Below are positions 22,875 through 42,098 of a DNA stretch of 64,000 nucleotides, piece after piece. Within the stretch, counting starts at the first letter, position 1, and every line of letters begins with the position of its first letter. The translations under genes and the position numbers were made by a program. The DNA is from Terfezia claveryi (Eukaryota > Ascomycota > Pezizomycetes > Pezizales > Pezizaceae), in the NCBI GenBank assembly GCA_015179025.1, contig WHUX01000010.1, positions 558,001 through 622,000 on the forward strand. The letters are read 5' to 3'. The notes beneath the pieces were generated by a model. That model was not told the origin of the DNA. It was given only the letters and a program-made list of their open reading frames with translations, and made no database searches.

Positions 22875-25800
22875 ATGGGGACTAAGTCCCCAGCCAAAAG
22901 GGCTATGGTCCCAATGTAAGCACTTCTGTCATCTAGCATTCCTCCCCGTTACGCATTTGACAGTCTACCTTGCATTTGCAGACTTGATGTTAAGTTCATG
23001 CAAAGGTGGGATAGCAGCGATCCAGACCGGAACCCAGCACCTCTACCCCTGAACCCAAGCTCGCCAAAAGTCAGTGCTTCCCGACCCACGGACGTGTCGT
23101 CATCGCCAGGCCCATCTTCGACACCCACGAGAAAGCCAACCATCACACCCCCCCTCAGTCCCACCCCGGGTTCACAAGAAGTTGCTCATCGGCGCCGAAT
23201 GACAATGGGACCTCCTTCTGTGAGTGAGATGAAAGCCATCTTTCAGGTACATGGAGGGGCCAGTAATCAGCCTGCGAATAAGGCTCGCTCGCCCTCACCG
23301 CAGAAGGATGTTTTTGGCTCTCCTCCGCCACTTCTTCCTCCATTACGGCCCATGAGGTCTATTGAAAGCAGCCATTCACACAATTTCAATTCACCTGATC
23401 TAGAATCGTTAAGCAACCAGCTTGTCGGTCTCACAAATATCGCGACAAACCTTCAGAAGGAGATGGCGGCGTTGTCGCGGCGCTCAAAAGACAATGCCAC
23501 TGACCTAATAAGCCTGAAGGAAGCTACAATCGCCCGCGATGAAGACATCCGAAGTTCACTGCGCGAATTGGTACAAGGTATGGGAATGTTGGAGATGGAA
23601 ACCCCCACACCACCCCCACTGCTGCTGCGGGCTCCATCACCGAGTGTAGGGAGCAGCGGTGGCAGTACAACCTTCGACGGTGATTTCGGGGGGGAAACAG
23701 GAGGTGGAGGGGGAGGGGGGGGGGGGAGGGGGGGTAGAAACGGCGGAACTTCAATTGCAGGAAGTTCAAAGCACTTCGGAGAACGAATACAGTTCACCCA
23801 GGGTGCAGGCACCTTAATCAACAAGCTCAATCCACCACTGGGAGGTGCGCAACGCCCAATTCAAAGCGAATACGGCAAAATGGGAATGGAAATGCAGATT
23901 CTCGAACGAATTCTTCGAGACATGTCAACCAAGGATGGTGAAAACCGAATTATGGACTTCTTATTTGAGTTAAAGAAGAACGTTGCAACAAGACAAGGCG
24001 AAAAAGAAATCATTGGTTTAATCGAAGCTGTACGGGACGAAATACTTAGCATATCTGAGGATTTTGCAAAGAGAACGGGTGGTTCTCTTGATGTGGCTAA
24101 GCAAGAAGCTTCCAAGGACCTAAACAACGCACAGGATATCTTGAAACTACTAGAAAGAGTGGTGAAAGAAGTAATGTCTGGCAAAGGAGTATCTGAAGAA
24201 ACAAAGGCTACAGTCTTACAGGTGAATGACGAAGTACAAAACGGGAAGCTGGCAACCGAAGAACTGAAGAGAGAGCTCATGGCCCTAAAGGAGGAGCTTA
24301 TTGGAAGCAAGGCAGCTTCAGAGGACTCCAGACGCGTCCTGGATTTGAAGCAAGATGTTCATCTAAGTAAAGAAACGGTTGATGAAACAAAGTGCTTGGT
24401 TGAAGAAGTCAAAACCGGCGTAGAGGACAGTAGGGACATTATTATGGAAATCAAGACCTATGTTACTTCGTTGAAAGAACGCCTCGACTTTAACAAAATG
24501 GCAGTCGACCAAGCCAACGATGGAGTAGCTGACCTTAAAGGAGATATACGCGGTAGCCGTGGACTGATTGAAGAAGTCAAAAATATCATAGCAGGATTGA
24601 GAGAGAGCCTTGGGAAGGAAAACTCTGATACTTTGAGACAAGTTCTCGAGGAGGTGGAGAGAATTCATGCAGGACAAACGCAGTTGCAGCTTCGATCTGC
24701 TGCCGACACAAACTCAGCTCAAGAACCATCTTTCAATGCAGCCGCATTGACAGCGATCAATGCCACAACTTCCCGTACTATGGGCGCCATTGAATCTCTT
24801 AAGGGCCGCCTTGAAGAGTTTTGCGACGACACTGGAGAGTCGACTGCCGACATGAAGGTCCAGTTAACCACTCTCATGAAATTTATAGACGAAATCACTC
24901 AAAATACGGCTGTTACTACGCATGAGAGTAGGGAAGTTAGGAAGCTTTTTGAAGTTATTCGCATGGGAGTGCAAAGCATGAATGATCGTCTTGCCTCTTT
25001 TGAAGGAGAAGTGTACATGAGACTGGACGATGGTGTCGGTACATCATCCGTTACTAAGAATTTTGAGGGGGAGGAAACAGTCAAGGAGAGGAGACAAATG
25101 TGGAGAGAGATTAGAGAGGATATTGAAGAAGTGAGGAGGGAATTGAACGATATCTCAACGGATCTGGAGCGAAAGAGGAAGCATGATGAAGAAATCATGT
25201 TGACAAGGAACCACGTTGATGAATCAATATTGGAGATCTTGAAGCATCAGAAACGAGGAGGGGAAATCCTAATGGCTCAAGGACAGATGCATTCAATGAT
25301 TAGGGACAAGGTAGAGGAAGTGAGGATAATTGTGGAGGACCAGGTTCTCAGGGGAATTTTGGCCGCCCAAAAGGCAGGAACAGACATGCTCGTCACTCAT
25401 AGAGCGAATGGCGAGGAGCTAAGAGGACAAGTACTGGGCTTGCGAGGCTTAATTGAAGAGCAAGTCATTGGCCATATAGTTTCAACTGGCGCTGGCGGCA
25501 ATCTAGAAAATGACCTCGCCATTATCAAGCAACAACTCCAGGGAGTCGTCACTCAGATTATGGACAAGAGTGAGACTCAAGCACTTGGAGACCAGGTAAA
25601 TGGCGGGATAGCTGAAGTCAAGCAGATAATCCAGGGTATGGTTGGACAAGTAATCGGTGTGCAAAACGAGAATAGGGATGGATTCAAGTCGGACATTCAG
25701 GAAATCAAGAAATTGCTCGAAGATGTTATCGGGCAAGTACTTGAAAAGCAGAAGGGATTCGGAATGGGTGTGTTGGAGGTGATCAAGGAAGTTAAGAAAG

Positions 25801-27842
25801 CCGTGACTGACCAATCTAACACTAAGACCCAGGAAGAACTATTGATGAAGGTGGACGAAATCAAGAGATTGACCTCATCTTCCGAAATGAGTGATTCTCT
25901 CCTGAATACTGTGACTGTCCTCCGTACTACCGTCGAAAATACTACCGCCACTAGGGAGAGTCAAGATGACTTACTGAACGCCGTTGCTGATATTCGGAGG
26001 ATTGTAGAGGACAAGGCGATGGAGGGTAACTATCTAGGTGCCCTCGCCGACCTTAAAGAATATATTGAGGAGAAGGACTTTTTAAGGCAGAGGCAGGATA
26101 ACTCTATTAATGGTGTACTTGTGAATGCAGTAGCGGATGTTAAGCGGACAATGCTTGACAAGGAGGTTGGGGAGGATCTTCTAGGAGCCGTTACGGAAAT
26201 CAAGGCTATGTTAGAGGAGAAGCAAATAGTCCGGGCACAACAAATCGCCAGAGAAGATGAGCTCAAGCATCAGATTGGGCTTATACAGAGGATCTTGGAA
26301 GAGGGCGTGATACGGGCAATAGTCCATCTACAGCGGGACTTGGGTGATGGGATTAGAGGTGATCTGGCGGAGGTTAAAGAGCAAGGGAACGACGTCAGGT
26401 CAGACGTTTCGGAGATGAGGAAGATTGTTGAAGACGATGTTAAACCCAAGATGTTGGATCTGAAAATTATGCTGGAGGATGAGATTCGAGCGGACGTCGG
26501 TACAGTCAAGAGAATTGTGGGGGAGGAAATTAAGGTTGATGTACTCGATATCAAGAAAACACTGGGAAAGAATAATCTCCTTGACATTGAGAGTCATAAG
26601 AAAACTCAAGCTAGTGTGAAAGAAGTTCTAGAAGCTGTTGGGGACTTACAAACAGACTTGAAGGGACAACAGTCAAAGCAAAACAACAACTTCCAGGAGC
26701 TCAAGTTCCTTGTGCAGCAACAGGCCACCTCTCAGCCATCTCAGTCCGAAACCCAGGCCCCTCAGCTTATACAATACGATGATGGCCAACTTCAGGAAAA
26801 GTTGGATAAAGTTCTCAGCCAGAGTGCAACGTCCTCCAAGACACTTATACATCTCGATATGCTACCTGACATCCATATCAAGGTAACAGATACGGCTTCC
26901 CAGATATCCGAGTTCATTGCTTCACAGAACGATATGTTACAAGATTCCTCGACAAAACAGGTGGAGGCTGCTGGTCAAGCTATTTTGGCTCTGGAAAAGG
27001 CGAAGGCAGAGAGGACGATTGTGGAAGCTGCTACTACGCAACTAAAAGAATTGGAGATAAGCCTTACGCAGACCACTAAATCATTGAAGGAAGAAGTGGA
27101 AGCTCTACTTGCGAGGAAATTGGCATTGTCCATCGATCTAGCCTCCATGGAGGCAACGTTGGCAGAGAGGCATTCGGAGCTTGATAAGATGTCTGACGAA
27201 GCCGATGCAATTCAACGAAGAGTGGTTGAAGGAGCTCTGGAACAGGCTAGGCAGCTAGTGGAGATTAAGAACCAGCGCAAAACGGGTGCTCAATCTTTGA
27301 AGAGAGTCGCATCCACTAGAAATAAACCATCGTCGACTCAGCAAATTCTCAGTCCTATTCAAACCAATGAAGTGGGCTCCAAGAGGCATCAATCTATGGG
27401 TCAGCTTTCTACCAGCGGAGGTTCTGCAGATGGAGCAAAGGATTATTACTCCGTAACAGGCGGCTTTGCAACTAGGAAGGAAGATCTGAAAATTCCAAGT
27501 GAGGGAGAAAATGGCGGACTGGGAGAGGCGCGTGAGAGCGAGGGTAGTGAGGCAGGGCCGCCCAAGCAGGGGAGAGAGGGAATGCGATCTTCAGAGTCCT
27601 TGACCGGGAGTGGAGTTATGGTGGAGGATTGGGATGATAAACTGCATGGGGAGGAGATGGGGCTGGCGGGGCCTGATGATTGGACTATTAAGTCGGGGAG
27701 GAGCACCAGGAAGGGTTCAAAAGCGTATCCGAAGAGCTTAGGCGTCTTGGGACTGGCTGGGGTTTCAAGAGCGACGAGCGCCGGGACGGTTGTTGACAGG
27801 AGGGATATGAGTGGGGCAAGCATGGGAAGCATTGATGAATAG
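22875..27842 (+). CDS. Giant coiled-coil protein with internal repeats
   Basis: Protein of 1633 residues, function unknown. Two exons: 22875-22915 and 22982-27842. The ATG at 22998 inside the long frame is not the start. The frame is open back to a TTTGCAG acceptor, and joining it to the short exon gives MGTKSPAKRAMVPILDVKF before MQRWDSSDPDRN. Residues 20-250 are Pro/Ser-rich and probably disordered, with a poly-Gly stretch at about 23700-23740. From about residue 300 to 1460 nearly everything is heptad-like helix rich in Glu, Lys and Leu. It includes recurring units such as NAVADIRRIVEDK, GALADLKEYIEEK and GAVTEIKAMLEEK at about 25.9-26.2 kb, and a 15-16-residue unit at 26.4-26.57 kb. The tail is disordered. 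It suggests a filamentous scaffold or tether; no motor, ATPase or membrane segment is visible. Confidence 0.88.
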
Positions 27843-33797
<5,955 letters not shown>

Positions 33798-36700
33798 AGC
33801 AATTGTGATACCTGTGTTGTGTAGCTGGAGTATTGGCAGGACTGGTGACGGCTACTTTGCAAGGCAGCTGATGAGGGATTTGCATCGTATAATCCTCGTC
33901 GCAGGATATCAAAAGCAAAAAAAAGATTATGTAAAGATCTTAGAATCGAGCATTACTTCCAGCTAAGTGCAAAACGTTCAGGGAGTATTTTACATTAATG
34001 GGTTTGCGAGTTCGTCACATGGGAAAACAAGATTTTGCAATCTTCACATTTATCGTAATAGACTAAAGTTTATTGATAGAACCATTATGCATAGGCATAC
34101 TAAATTGTGTAAAGCACAATTCCCGCGGAGATATGCATCTATTTTAACGCTTGTGCTAGACATTGGCCCCCAAATCAAATTCGCGCGAAATCAAGATTAA
34201 CTATTTTTGCATTTTCCAATGATTGGCTAGCCGTTCATCGGGCACTCCAGTTCGGTCGTTTTTCGGTCGTTACCCGCGCTCTGCAGGGGTGCACTTCTTC
34301 GCTGACTTCTCCGGATTTTCAAGTTTCTGTGTGTGACGACAAAGGTGCGTGACTAAAGATAAACCGTAAAGGCGGCATGCTACAACGCTGCTTTTGACAA
34401 GCATAAAGAGGAGCCTGTCTCGAAATAAGCGAGAGTGACGAGTACATGCGAATCGACATGCAGAAAACCCCATGTGCAACATCTGACTTCTGTAAATCCA
34501 AGTTTCTTTGCCAGTGATTTCTTTGATCGATCATGAGACGTCATTCGTTGATCTGATCGCAATAAGCAAGATAGATCGGCCAGCCACTGATCATCCACTG
34601 TACTATTCCTGTGGGTACCATGGGATTTTCTTTGATGCTACGGAGATTTCCGGAGCTTCGGTTATTGTATGGACTCCGTACTTTCACGTTGCCACCCAGT
34701 GTATTTGTAATTACATATACGTAGAAATCGCAATCAATTGTGGAGGCTGTGGCTTTGCAATCAAGAAAGGCTTGGACTATGACACCCCATTAGGTTATCC
34801 ATCAGCACTGCGCAAGACTACTGACTCACGGTGTGTAATTCTAATTTACCCTGAGTTGCGATACCTCTATGCCCATTCGTGCGGACCACCTTTCAGGCCG
34901 CGCCCCACATGTTGTGTCTGTTCAAAACTCAATCTGTACACTATGTAATTCGATACATCAAAAAGTATGCGAAACTTTCCTCAGCCCCTGTTCCTGCAGG
35001 TAACAGTGTATTTGTCACACTTACCTATTTATTCATTGCATCGGGCTTTACAAATTTTCCGTTCGCTCCACAGTGCGGACGGACTAGATTGCCGAGCTGA
35101 CTTACCTGCAGCTTATGGAGCCGTGTGGCGTGTTTTTGCTTTCTCTTATGCTTCAGGCTAAGCTGATGAGGCTGTGGGGTAAACGTAGTGTAAATTTTTC
35201 TTACACTTCCTAACTAGGTAGTCGCCGTTTAATTGGGCTAGCTCGACTCGACGGAATGCTGTCCATTACATATTCTATGCAGCACGCAGATTGAAATGGA
35301 TTTATTATTGTTACGTTAAGCTTCGCAGACGAGATATGGCGCAGTTCAAGCTTTGATGTTGGTCGAAATTCAACTCACATCAAGTGATTCGTTCCAGCTT
35401 GCATGGATGCATCTAGAAGGTTACTAGAAGCCCTACCTAATACCATTACACGTCTAGACCGATCTGCACCAGTAAACGTTCGCAAAGACATTTATAAGTA
35501 CGGAGTAGTCAGTCATAAGATCAAACCACATCCACATGTTAACATCCCACTGGCGCCAGATGAAAAGGCCCATCAGCTGGTAATTGACTATTCTGCCTTG
35601 CAGGTCTGCAAATTCTATTCAAATACTCCGAAGGTAAGCGAAACAGAAGCCCCACATCCTGAAGCAATGTAGCTCCCTGTATATTGATGAAATGATCAGC
35701 TACACGTATGTCGAAGATTACGAAGCCTCAATAATGTGGGGCTCATAGCTGTTAGCCTTAAAATCGATATCCACCTATATGACATTATAGACTTTATCTC
35801 ATGACTCGATCGACTAGTATACGTTACTTACTAGGCTTTGAAAGCTTAGAATTCTTGATGCTAGTAAATCTAAACAGCAAGATGGATACTGTGCACAGCC
35901 ACAAACTCGGAAGGGCTTGCCTGAAACGAAACATCTCACTTAAACCCAGGTTTTCCTTGATCCAAGCTCCAGCGCAATGGTTCGGGAGCGATCAGTCCCG
36001 AGCTTTGTGTGCAGATTACCTGCATTAGATCAAATAGAATAGAGCCAGCTGTAGTTTATCCCTGTATGACGTCATAGCGGTTACCCAGCTGTGATTCATC
36101 GATGGAGAGAGTACGAGAGCGAGTGCTTGAGTGAATCTCCTCATCAGCCTGCGCTTGTAGCTACCCCCTTCAGGACATTGTTGAGTGAAAAAGAATCTGA
36201 TAACGGCCTAGGGAGACGTATACTCGCAAGCCCCTTCATACCGTTAAGAAAGTAAGAATACGGTGCATCTGAGTAAGCCCCCACGGACGGAGCCGCATAG
36301 GGATTCCAGACTCTGAATTCCGTGTCAATGGTATTAAATGGTCAAAATAACCATAAGAATGAGATTCGAAGAGGTGAATTAAGAAATTATTGGATTTTTA
36401 TGTTTTACTACTTATGTATGTAATTACACCCAGATTTCCAAGCTGGAGATGGATTGCAAAGCATAATTCCTGATAGTGTATATTGCATGGTACAATACAA
36501 GTAAGTACATTTGCAACTGCCTCTCGCCAAATGTACAATATCTGATCCCTAGCGCCGACATGCCGACAGGATACGACCGAGAAACCCCAATTGCTTGACC
36601 GAGAAAGCCCTGCAGTGTCAGACTCTCCCTTAGCCAGGGACTTAGTAATGCAGGTGGCTAGTGCCGTACCACGGTATTGGTACCAATTGTGATTGATACA

Positions 36701-39700
36701 CCTACTGTAGGTACGACAAACTCATTGCGCGCATATGCGCTACCACAGTAGCGCTGCTACTGGGACCAATTATAATATCAACCTTACTCGGGGGTCGGAG
36801 AGGTGGTTTTTTTGATTTTTAATTTTCCCGTCTCTGCGTTTTGTTTTTTTTCTTTAATTTTTTTTCTTTCTGTTTCCTTTTCCCCGCGCGGAGTTAGTTT
36901 ATCTTGCTTTGAATACACTCATACATATCCATATCATAATACAACCCTGCTCCTCAATTAGCCTCTCGTAAGGTCATAAACTTATATGTTCGAACATAAG
37001 CACTGTACAGTCACACGGCAATTGAGTACGACGGGTTTTGGGTTCCGTGAGCGACTCAAAATATTACAATTAAGCTAAACTTCATGATCCTGTCCCATTT
37101 TTTTTTTTTTTTTTTTTTTCTTCCCTCAATTTAATTCTCGACTATCATGTATCTACTGGGATTTCCAAAATGGTTATAATTCAAAGGATTACTAACTGAG
37201 ACAAAAAAATATCGCCGTACTTAAATCTTCGCCGTACATAATCTTTCGCCGTGTCACTGAAACATACCTACATACCTACTGTAACACGTATACATGCATG
37301 CCTCCCCGATTCTCCGCTGCGCGGATGTATTTTAATATAAAGCCCAAGGGTCCATAATATGTAGATCAGATATTGAACATAAGCTCTAGGTAGGCTAGCC
37401 CTATATGGTATTCGATTAATTTCCCTTTGAATCTTACTCCGCACAATTGAAATGCTTAAGTAGGCAAGCATATGCGCGTATGCCAACTGTTTGGTGGCGA
37501 AATATTTCTGAGTCCAGTCGGTATGCTGTTTCAGCCATGCACGGCTCGACTGTATCAATAACTAACTAATAACTGCCTCTAGTATCTTTGTCAGTGAATT
37601 TTTTTACTATCTGAATGCTTTAGGCAAACATGAGTAGTTGCATTTCTACTTGATGATCCGAAACATTTCGTCTGAATTTTGAACTCTTTTGTCATCAGAT
37701 GCAAGCTGAATATAGTGTACTACTTTAGTATTCAAATGTTCAATATGTACTACTCGAGGGTCACAGGCCTTAAAGTACATAAGTATAACCTTCTGATTCG
37801 CTACAATACCCTGATATAAAATCTTCAAGACATATTTTTGTTCACCTTAAGTTTTGGCAGCCTTTATATACACACTCTGCAGCTTGGTAGGACATGTTTT
37901 GTATGTTATTTTTGGGGGCTTTTTATTCCAAAAAGTTGTAGAACATGAGACCCAAAAACGCGAACAACGTCCCTGGTTGAACTTTCGTGCCTGAGCTCGG
38001 CCCATGTCTTAGGGGGACATTGTTCACCAATAGGTAGATGCGGTACTAGGAGCTCTCATCGATTCTGAGACATTGCGGTGTCACACGCCGAAATGATTTA
38101 CTTGCAAACACTAGGTTGTCTGGTTTGCAAGCGCCTCATCATCATCCGCATGTTTTGCCCTGACGGGGGCTGAACCCGCTGCTACGGGCCTGTCATATAA
38201 TTTGTCTCATGCCTATCCGTAATATTCCTGTCCTCACATAGCGCATCCATGTCCATGTCCTTGAGCTCGCGTGGTCCTTCTTCTCCAGCTATCCTAGCTG
38301 CCTCCTTCGTATACATGGCTCACTGTATATTTTTCCTTCTCCAGAATTGTACATTGGACCCAGCTCGTGCATTGGATACCTTGCAAATCCCCAGCCCGCT
38401 TCTTCCCTACCCTTGCAAGGCTCTTGCTGCCTACCTCCTATCCATCTACCCGGAGTTATGGTACAGCTGCAATCTACATGCAATTACATTTTGACAAACC
38501 CTGGTCCGATCGATCCAGTGCGTGAGTCCAGCAGAATCCTTGTCAAGCAAGCGGATCAAATATTATCAAAGCGCACAAACTTCCCTGTCACCATAACGGG
38601 AATTTGTAATTGTTTACTAGTACTATGTTTCAAGTGTAGCATGCAGACGAACGGACATCCGCACGCGCTTGGGGGGGAATCTCAGCGGGCCTTTTCTAGG
38701 GAACTTTCTGCCACGTGGGGTCGATGCAGGGATGGGCGTGCCCATGCACACCCATGATTCACTTTACTTTATGGACCCGCGCCCTGACTAGTTACACCAA
38801 TTTTGTGAGTGAGACAGTTGCTTCAGGGCGCAAGTACACTTCTAAGTGGGCTACCAAGCCCTTGGTTGTGAAACATCTGCAAACTCCGGAGGTTGCAAGT
38901 TAGCATGGGATTTTTTTGCTAATAGGAGAAAGCCCGCACGGCGGGATAAAGGCTTTCACCGCTCTGATTGGGAGATTGTCAACTTTCTAATAGGGTAGCG
39001 TGGGGAGAATATTGCGCGAATTGGATAAATATATGCACAGAATACGGCATGGAATAGTTGAGAAGTATGCAATACTGTAAGCTCGTGCCGTAAGCTAGAG
39101 TACTCGCCGCTGATTTTTCCTTGTGATATATTAAATTTGGAGAACGGGGGGCCAGCTGAACTACCCCGGGGATAGAATGCATCCTACAGTCGACCTCTCC
39201 CACCACAACTCATTTAATTATTTTACTCCATGGCTCAGCAACTACTAATTCAGTTTCATCATATAAAGAAATATTTCTAGTTGTACGCTATCCTATTGAA
39301 TACGACTATGACTCTACGACGTTTTTTTGATTGTACACGTAAGTGTCAGAAGACTTCAGTATCACATTGCAAGCCGACGTTTACCGTCCGCATATCAGGG
39401 CCTCTCGAACCATCCGGAACATCCTTCCCTTCATCTCAACATTTCAACATCCAACCAGAGTACAATGAACCAGCACACTCATCTGGCCCCATCTCGCATC
39501 CCCATTCCGGATTCTAACTATTCCCGTCTGCCTTACCCTTTACACCCTTACTGTGTCATTCCCATCCATCTCTCATATGTCCGTATGCTGCCCTAGGAGA
39601 AATCCATTGGATGAACCAGCAGGTCTCTCCCACGTAAACGAAACAGCCAGCCGCAGAATTGAAATTTCGCCACCCAGATTCAACTCAAATATCTCTCATG

Positions 39701-42098
39701 TAGATCCCTACTTTAGTCAAAACTTGACAGCATTCAAACTGTATCAGCCCGTTGCGCCCAAAAGTTCTGATCATCACTCTTAGGTAGCCAGCCCTGTTTA
39801 GCATACATTGCATGCATGTAAAAAAAATTTTGCTTGGTGAGACCCGTCAACCTCAGTTTACTTGCAATATATTTGGTATTTCTGAGAAAAAATGGGGAGT
39901 TGCGATCTGGCTCGGCCGACCAACCATGCACTTCCGAATACTCCTCCTGATCATACACCAAACGAGGCAGGTAACTAGATAGGTCCCGTAATTTTGACCC
40001 GACGCTAGCAGAAATTTAACTTGAAGAGGTAAAGGCTCGAAGCCACAGTTAAACCACTTTGAGCGTGTGCACTGACACCTCCAAAGTTATTTATCCCCCT
40101 TTTGCAATAGCGTCGGGTCAAAAATACGGGAGATCCTCTCCTACGAGAGGCATGGGGGATCCGCATTGTTTTCTCACTCAAAAAGACTCAAAACATCAAA
40201 TATACATGACATTCCCAAATACTCAATAGCTTTATTATGATAAAACCGATAGATTTTTATTCATTCATCCATAAACATCCATAAACCATTAAATCCTCCT
40301 ATTTTATCCATAATCTGCTCTCCCGAATATTAATTTATCATCGTCTGCTAACGTTTTCCCTTATTACAAAACCATATACGGTACGTCTTCCTTCTCCATA
40401 ATTTATAAATAAATTTGTTTTGATTGCCCTGTTCCTTTAGGGAAGATCGATTTGCATCTACTACATATATAAAAATAAAATCATCTTTATTCCAAGTCAA
40501 TCATATCTCCACAATAACCAATTCCTCTTCTCCCCCTGGCTTTCATTGTTCTACAGTCACAATGCGTAGCGAAAGGGAACAGTAAGTCGCTTTGGCGTAA
40601 AAGACGTCTTCCCCCACCCCACCCCCCTGGTCTAACAAACATTGTGATCTGGAGTTGACATTCGTTGGTTTATGGTAACTTGATACGCGCGGGCAACCTG
40701 TTTGTGGTTTTAAAACGGGGGAACATTTTTTCCCCCATCGCGCCAAATTTCGTGTTCCAAAAAAAAAAAAAAAAAAAAACGGGACTTTCCCATGCCAGGA
40801 AATGGAGAAAATTCAAACTTCCTTCCATGCTGGCCTGTGCACAGCTTCCATGCATGATTCCATGCAACCAGATTAATTCCATGCAGATTCTAGAAGGCAG
40901 GGGCCGGTTTTTTTTTCCCCCCCGCAAGGGCCAAAGCACAGGCCAAATGTAGAAATTCACATACATAGGTATTTTCGGACGTAATAGCTATGCAGGAGGT
41001 AACTAGGAGGAAAAAATTCACAAAGTCTCACGTAGGCTAAGTAGACGCAGTTGTAGTTTCAATATGGAGCCCAGCGGGGGCTGGAGTGATCTCACAGCTA
41101 ACTTAAAAACAATTTTTTTTTTCCGAATACAAATATCCTCCTGCATCAGGGAAAATGCAATGCACGCAGGGCGCAAACGCAAAAATAGAGCATATAATCA
41201 TGAAACATCACACTAACCATACCATACACGGCAGTAATTCAAGAAATGCGGGCGCAAATATTACGGAAACAATGATTTCGGCGAGCAAATTCCATTGATT
41301 CCCCCCACACATGTGCCTGAAAACTCCTATTTATCCAAATAGCCCCACCGTTTCCAACAATCTACACCCTTGACGTAGATCTAAGACATTAAGTTGATCG
41401 CAATAGTATAGTAGAAAGACAAAACCAAAATGTATGATGACCCACAACAAATTTGAATACAAAACTCCAGACCTCATAGAAATCATACCGCCGTAAAACT
41501 ATCGTACAGAGCCCGCGGGCTAAAACCATTGCGTATAGGATCTCCAAACGGTATGATGAAAGCCTCCCATATCCTGATACACTTTCCTGAGCCACCAATA
41601 TTATACACATTATCCAAATCAGTAGATTGGTGATTCATAAATTCATTCGATGGATTCCAAAAACGTTCATGTTTTTTTTTTCGCTATAGTGCGAAGACAA
41701 AAGAAAAGCCCGGATTTGGATATACGTGAGACAAAGAAACATTGAAACTTAGCAGGGTGAAAGATGATTCACAATCTTTCTATAACTGTAAGAATGAAGA
41801 AATGGTAACCAACGGAAAAAAAATGAATAAATTGACCTAGAAAGGAAATGTTATGTTGGGAAAGTTCGAAGGCTATGTTGAAAGAGCAGAGGAAAAAAAT
41901 TATTACACCGCCCCAAATCGTTCGTTGTCGCCAGGATATCGATGACGTCAGTGCCAGAATTCTCTTGGCGGATCGGACGTTCTAGGCGCAAAGCAAGAAT
42001 ATCGAGAGAAATCAGGCCTGAGGCTAAGATGAGTTTGCTTATTCAATCGTAGGCTCAGTGCTGGTGGCCAATCAGTTCCACTATTACTACGTGGAGAG
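33798..42098. other. 8.3-kb gene-free region
   Basis: The largest stretch without a supportable gene. It is AT-rich and contains a T22 run at 37098-37119, an A21 run at 40759-40779, T-rich blocks at 36.8 kb, the MITE-like element at 39984-40131, and isolated CCTCTCGTA blocks near 36961 and (reversed) 40139. Open frames at 35403-35672 (89 residues, true ATG) and 39.3-39.8 kb are too short and unlike anything I recognise. The last about 1 kb is probably the 3' flank of the zinc-finger gene. Confidence 0.5.
39984..40131. mobile_element. MITE-like element with 24-bp terminal inverted repeats
   Basis: The left end (39984-40007) begins TCCCGTA and ends GACCCGACGCTA. The right end (40108-40131) is its reverse complement with one mismatch in 24. 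The 100-bp centre has no coding capacity. Size and structure fit a miniature inverted-repeat transposable element. I see no clear target-site duplication, so it may be old, or it may be another kind of hairpin-forming repeat. Confidence 0.65.

Noticed and set aside
34508..34948. 146-codon frame in the large gene-free block
   Set aside because: It starts at TTG, has irregular composition and no domain.
38165..38200. T-arm-like sequence (GGGTTCAGCCCCC on the minus strand), considered as a tRNA
   Set aside because: The GTTCRA core is not matched, and no acceptor stem or anticodon arm can be formed around it.
39281..39783. Run of overlapping Pro/Ser/His-rich frames that could be a gene fragment
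   Set aside because: I could not join them with credible splice sites or assign them to a family; it remains possible as a degraded exon.
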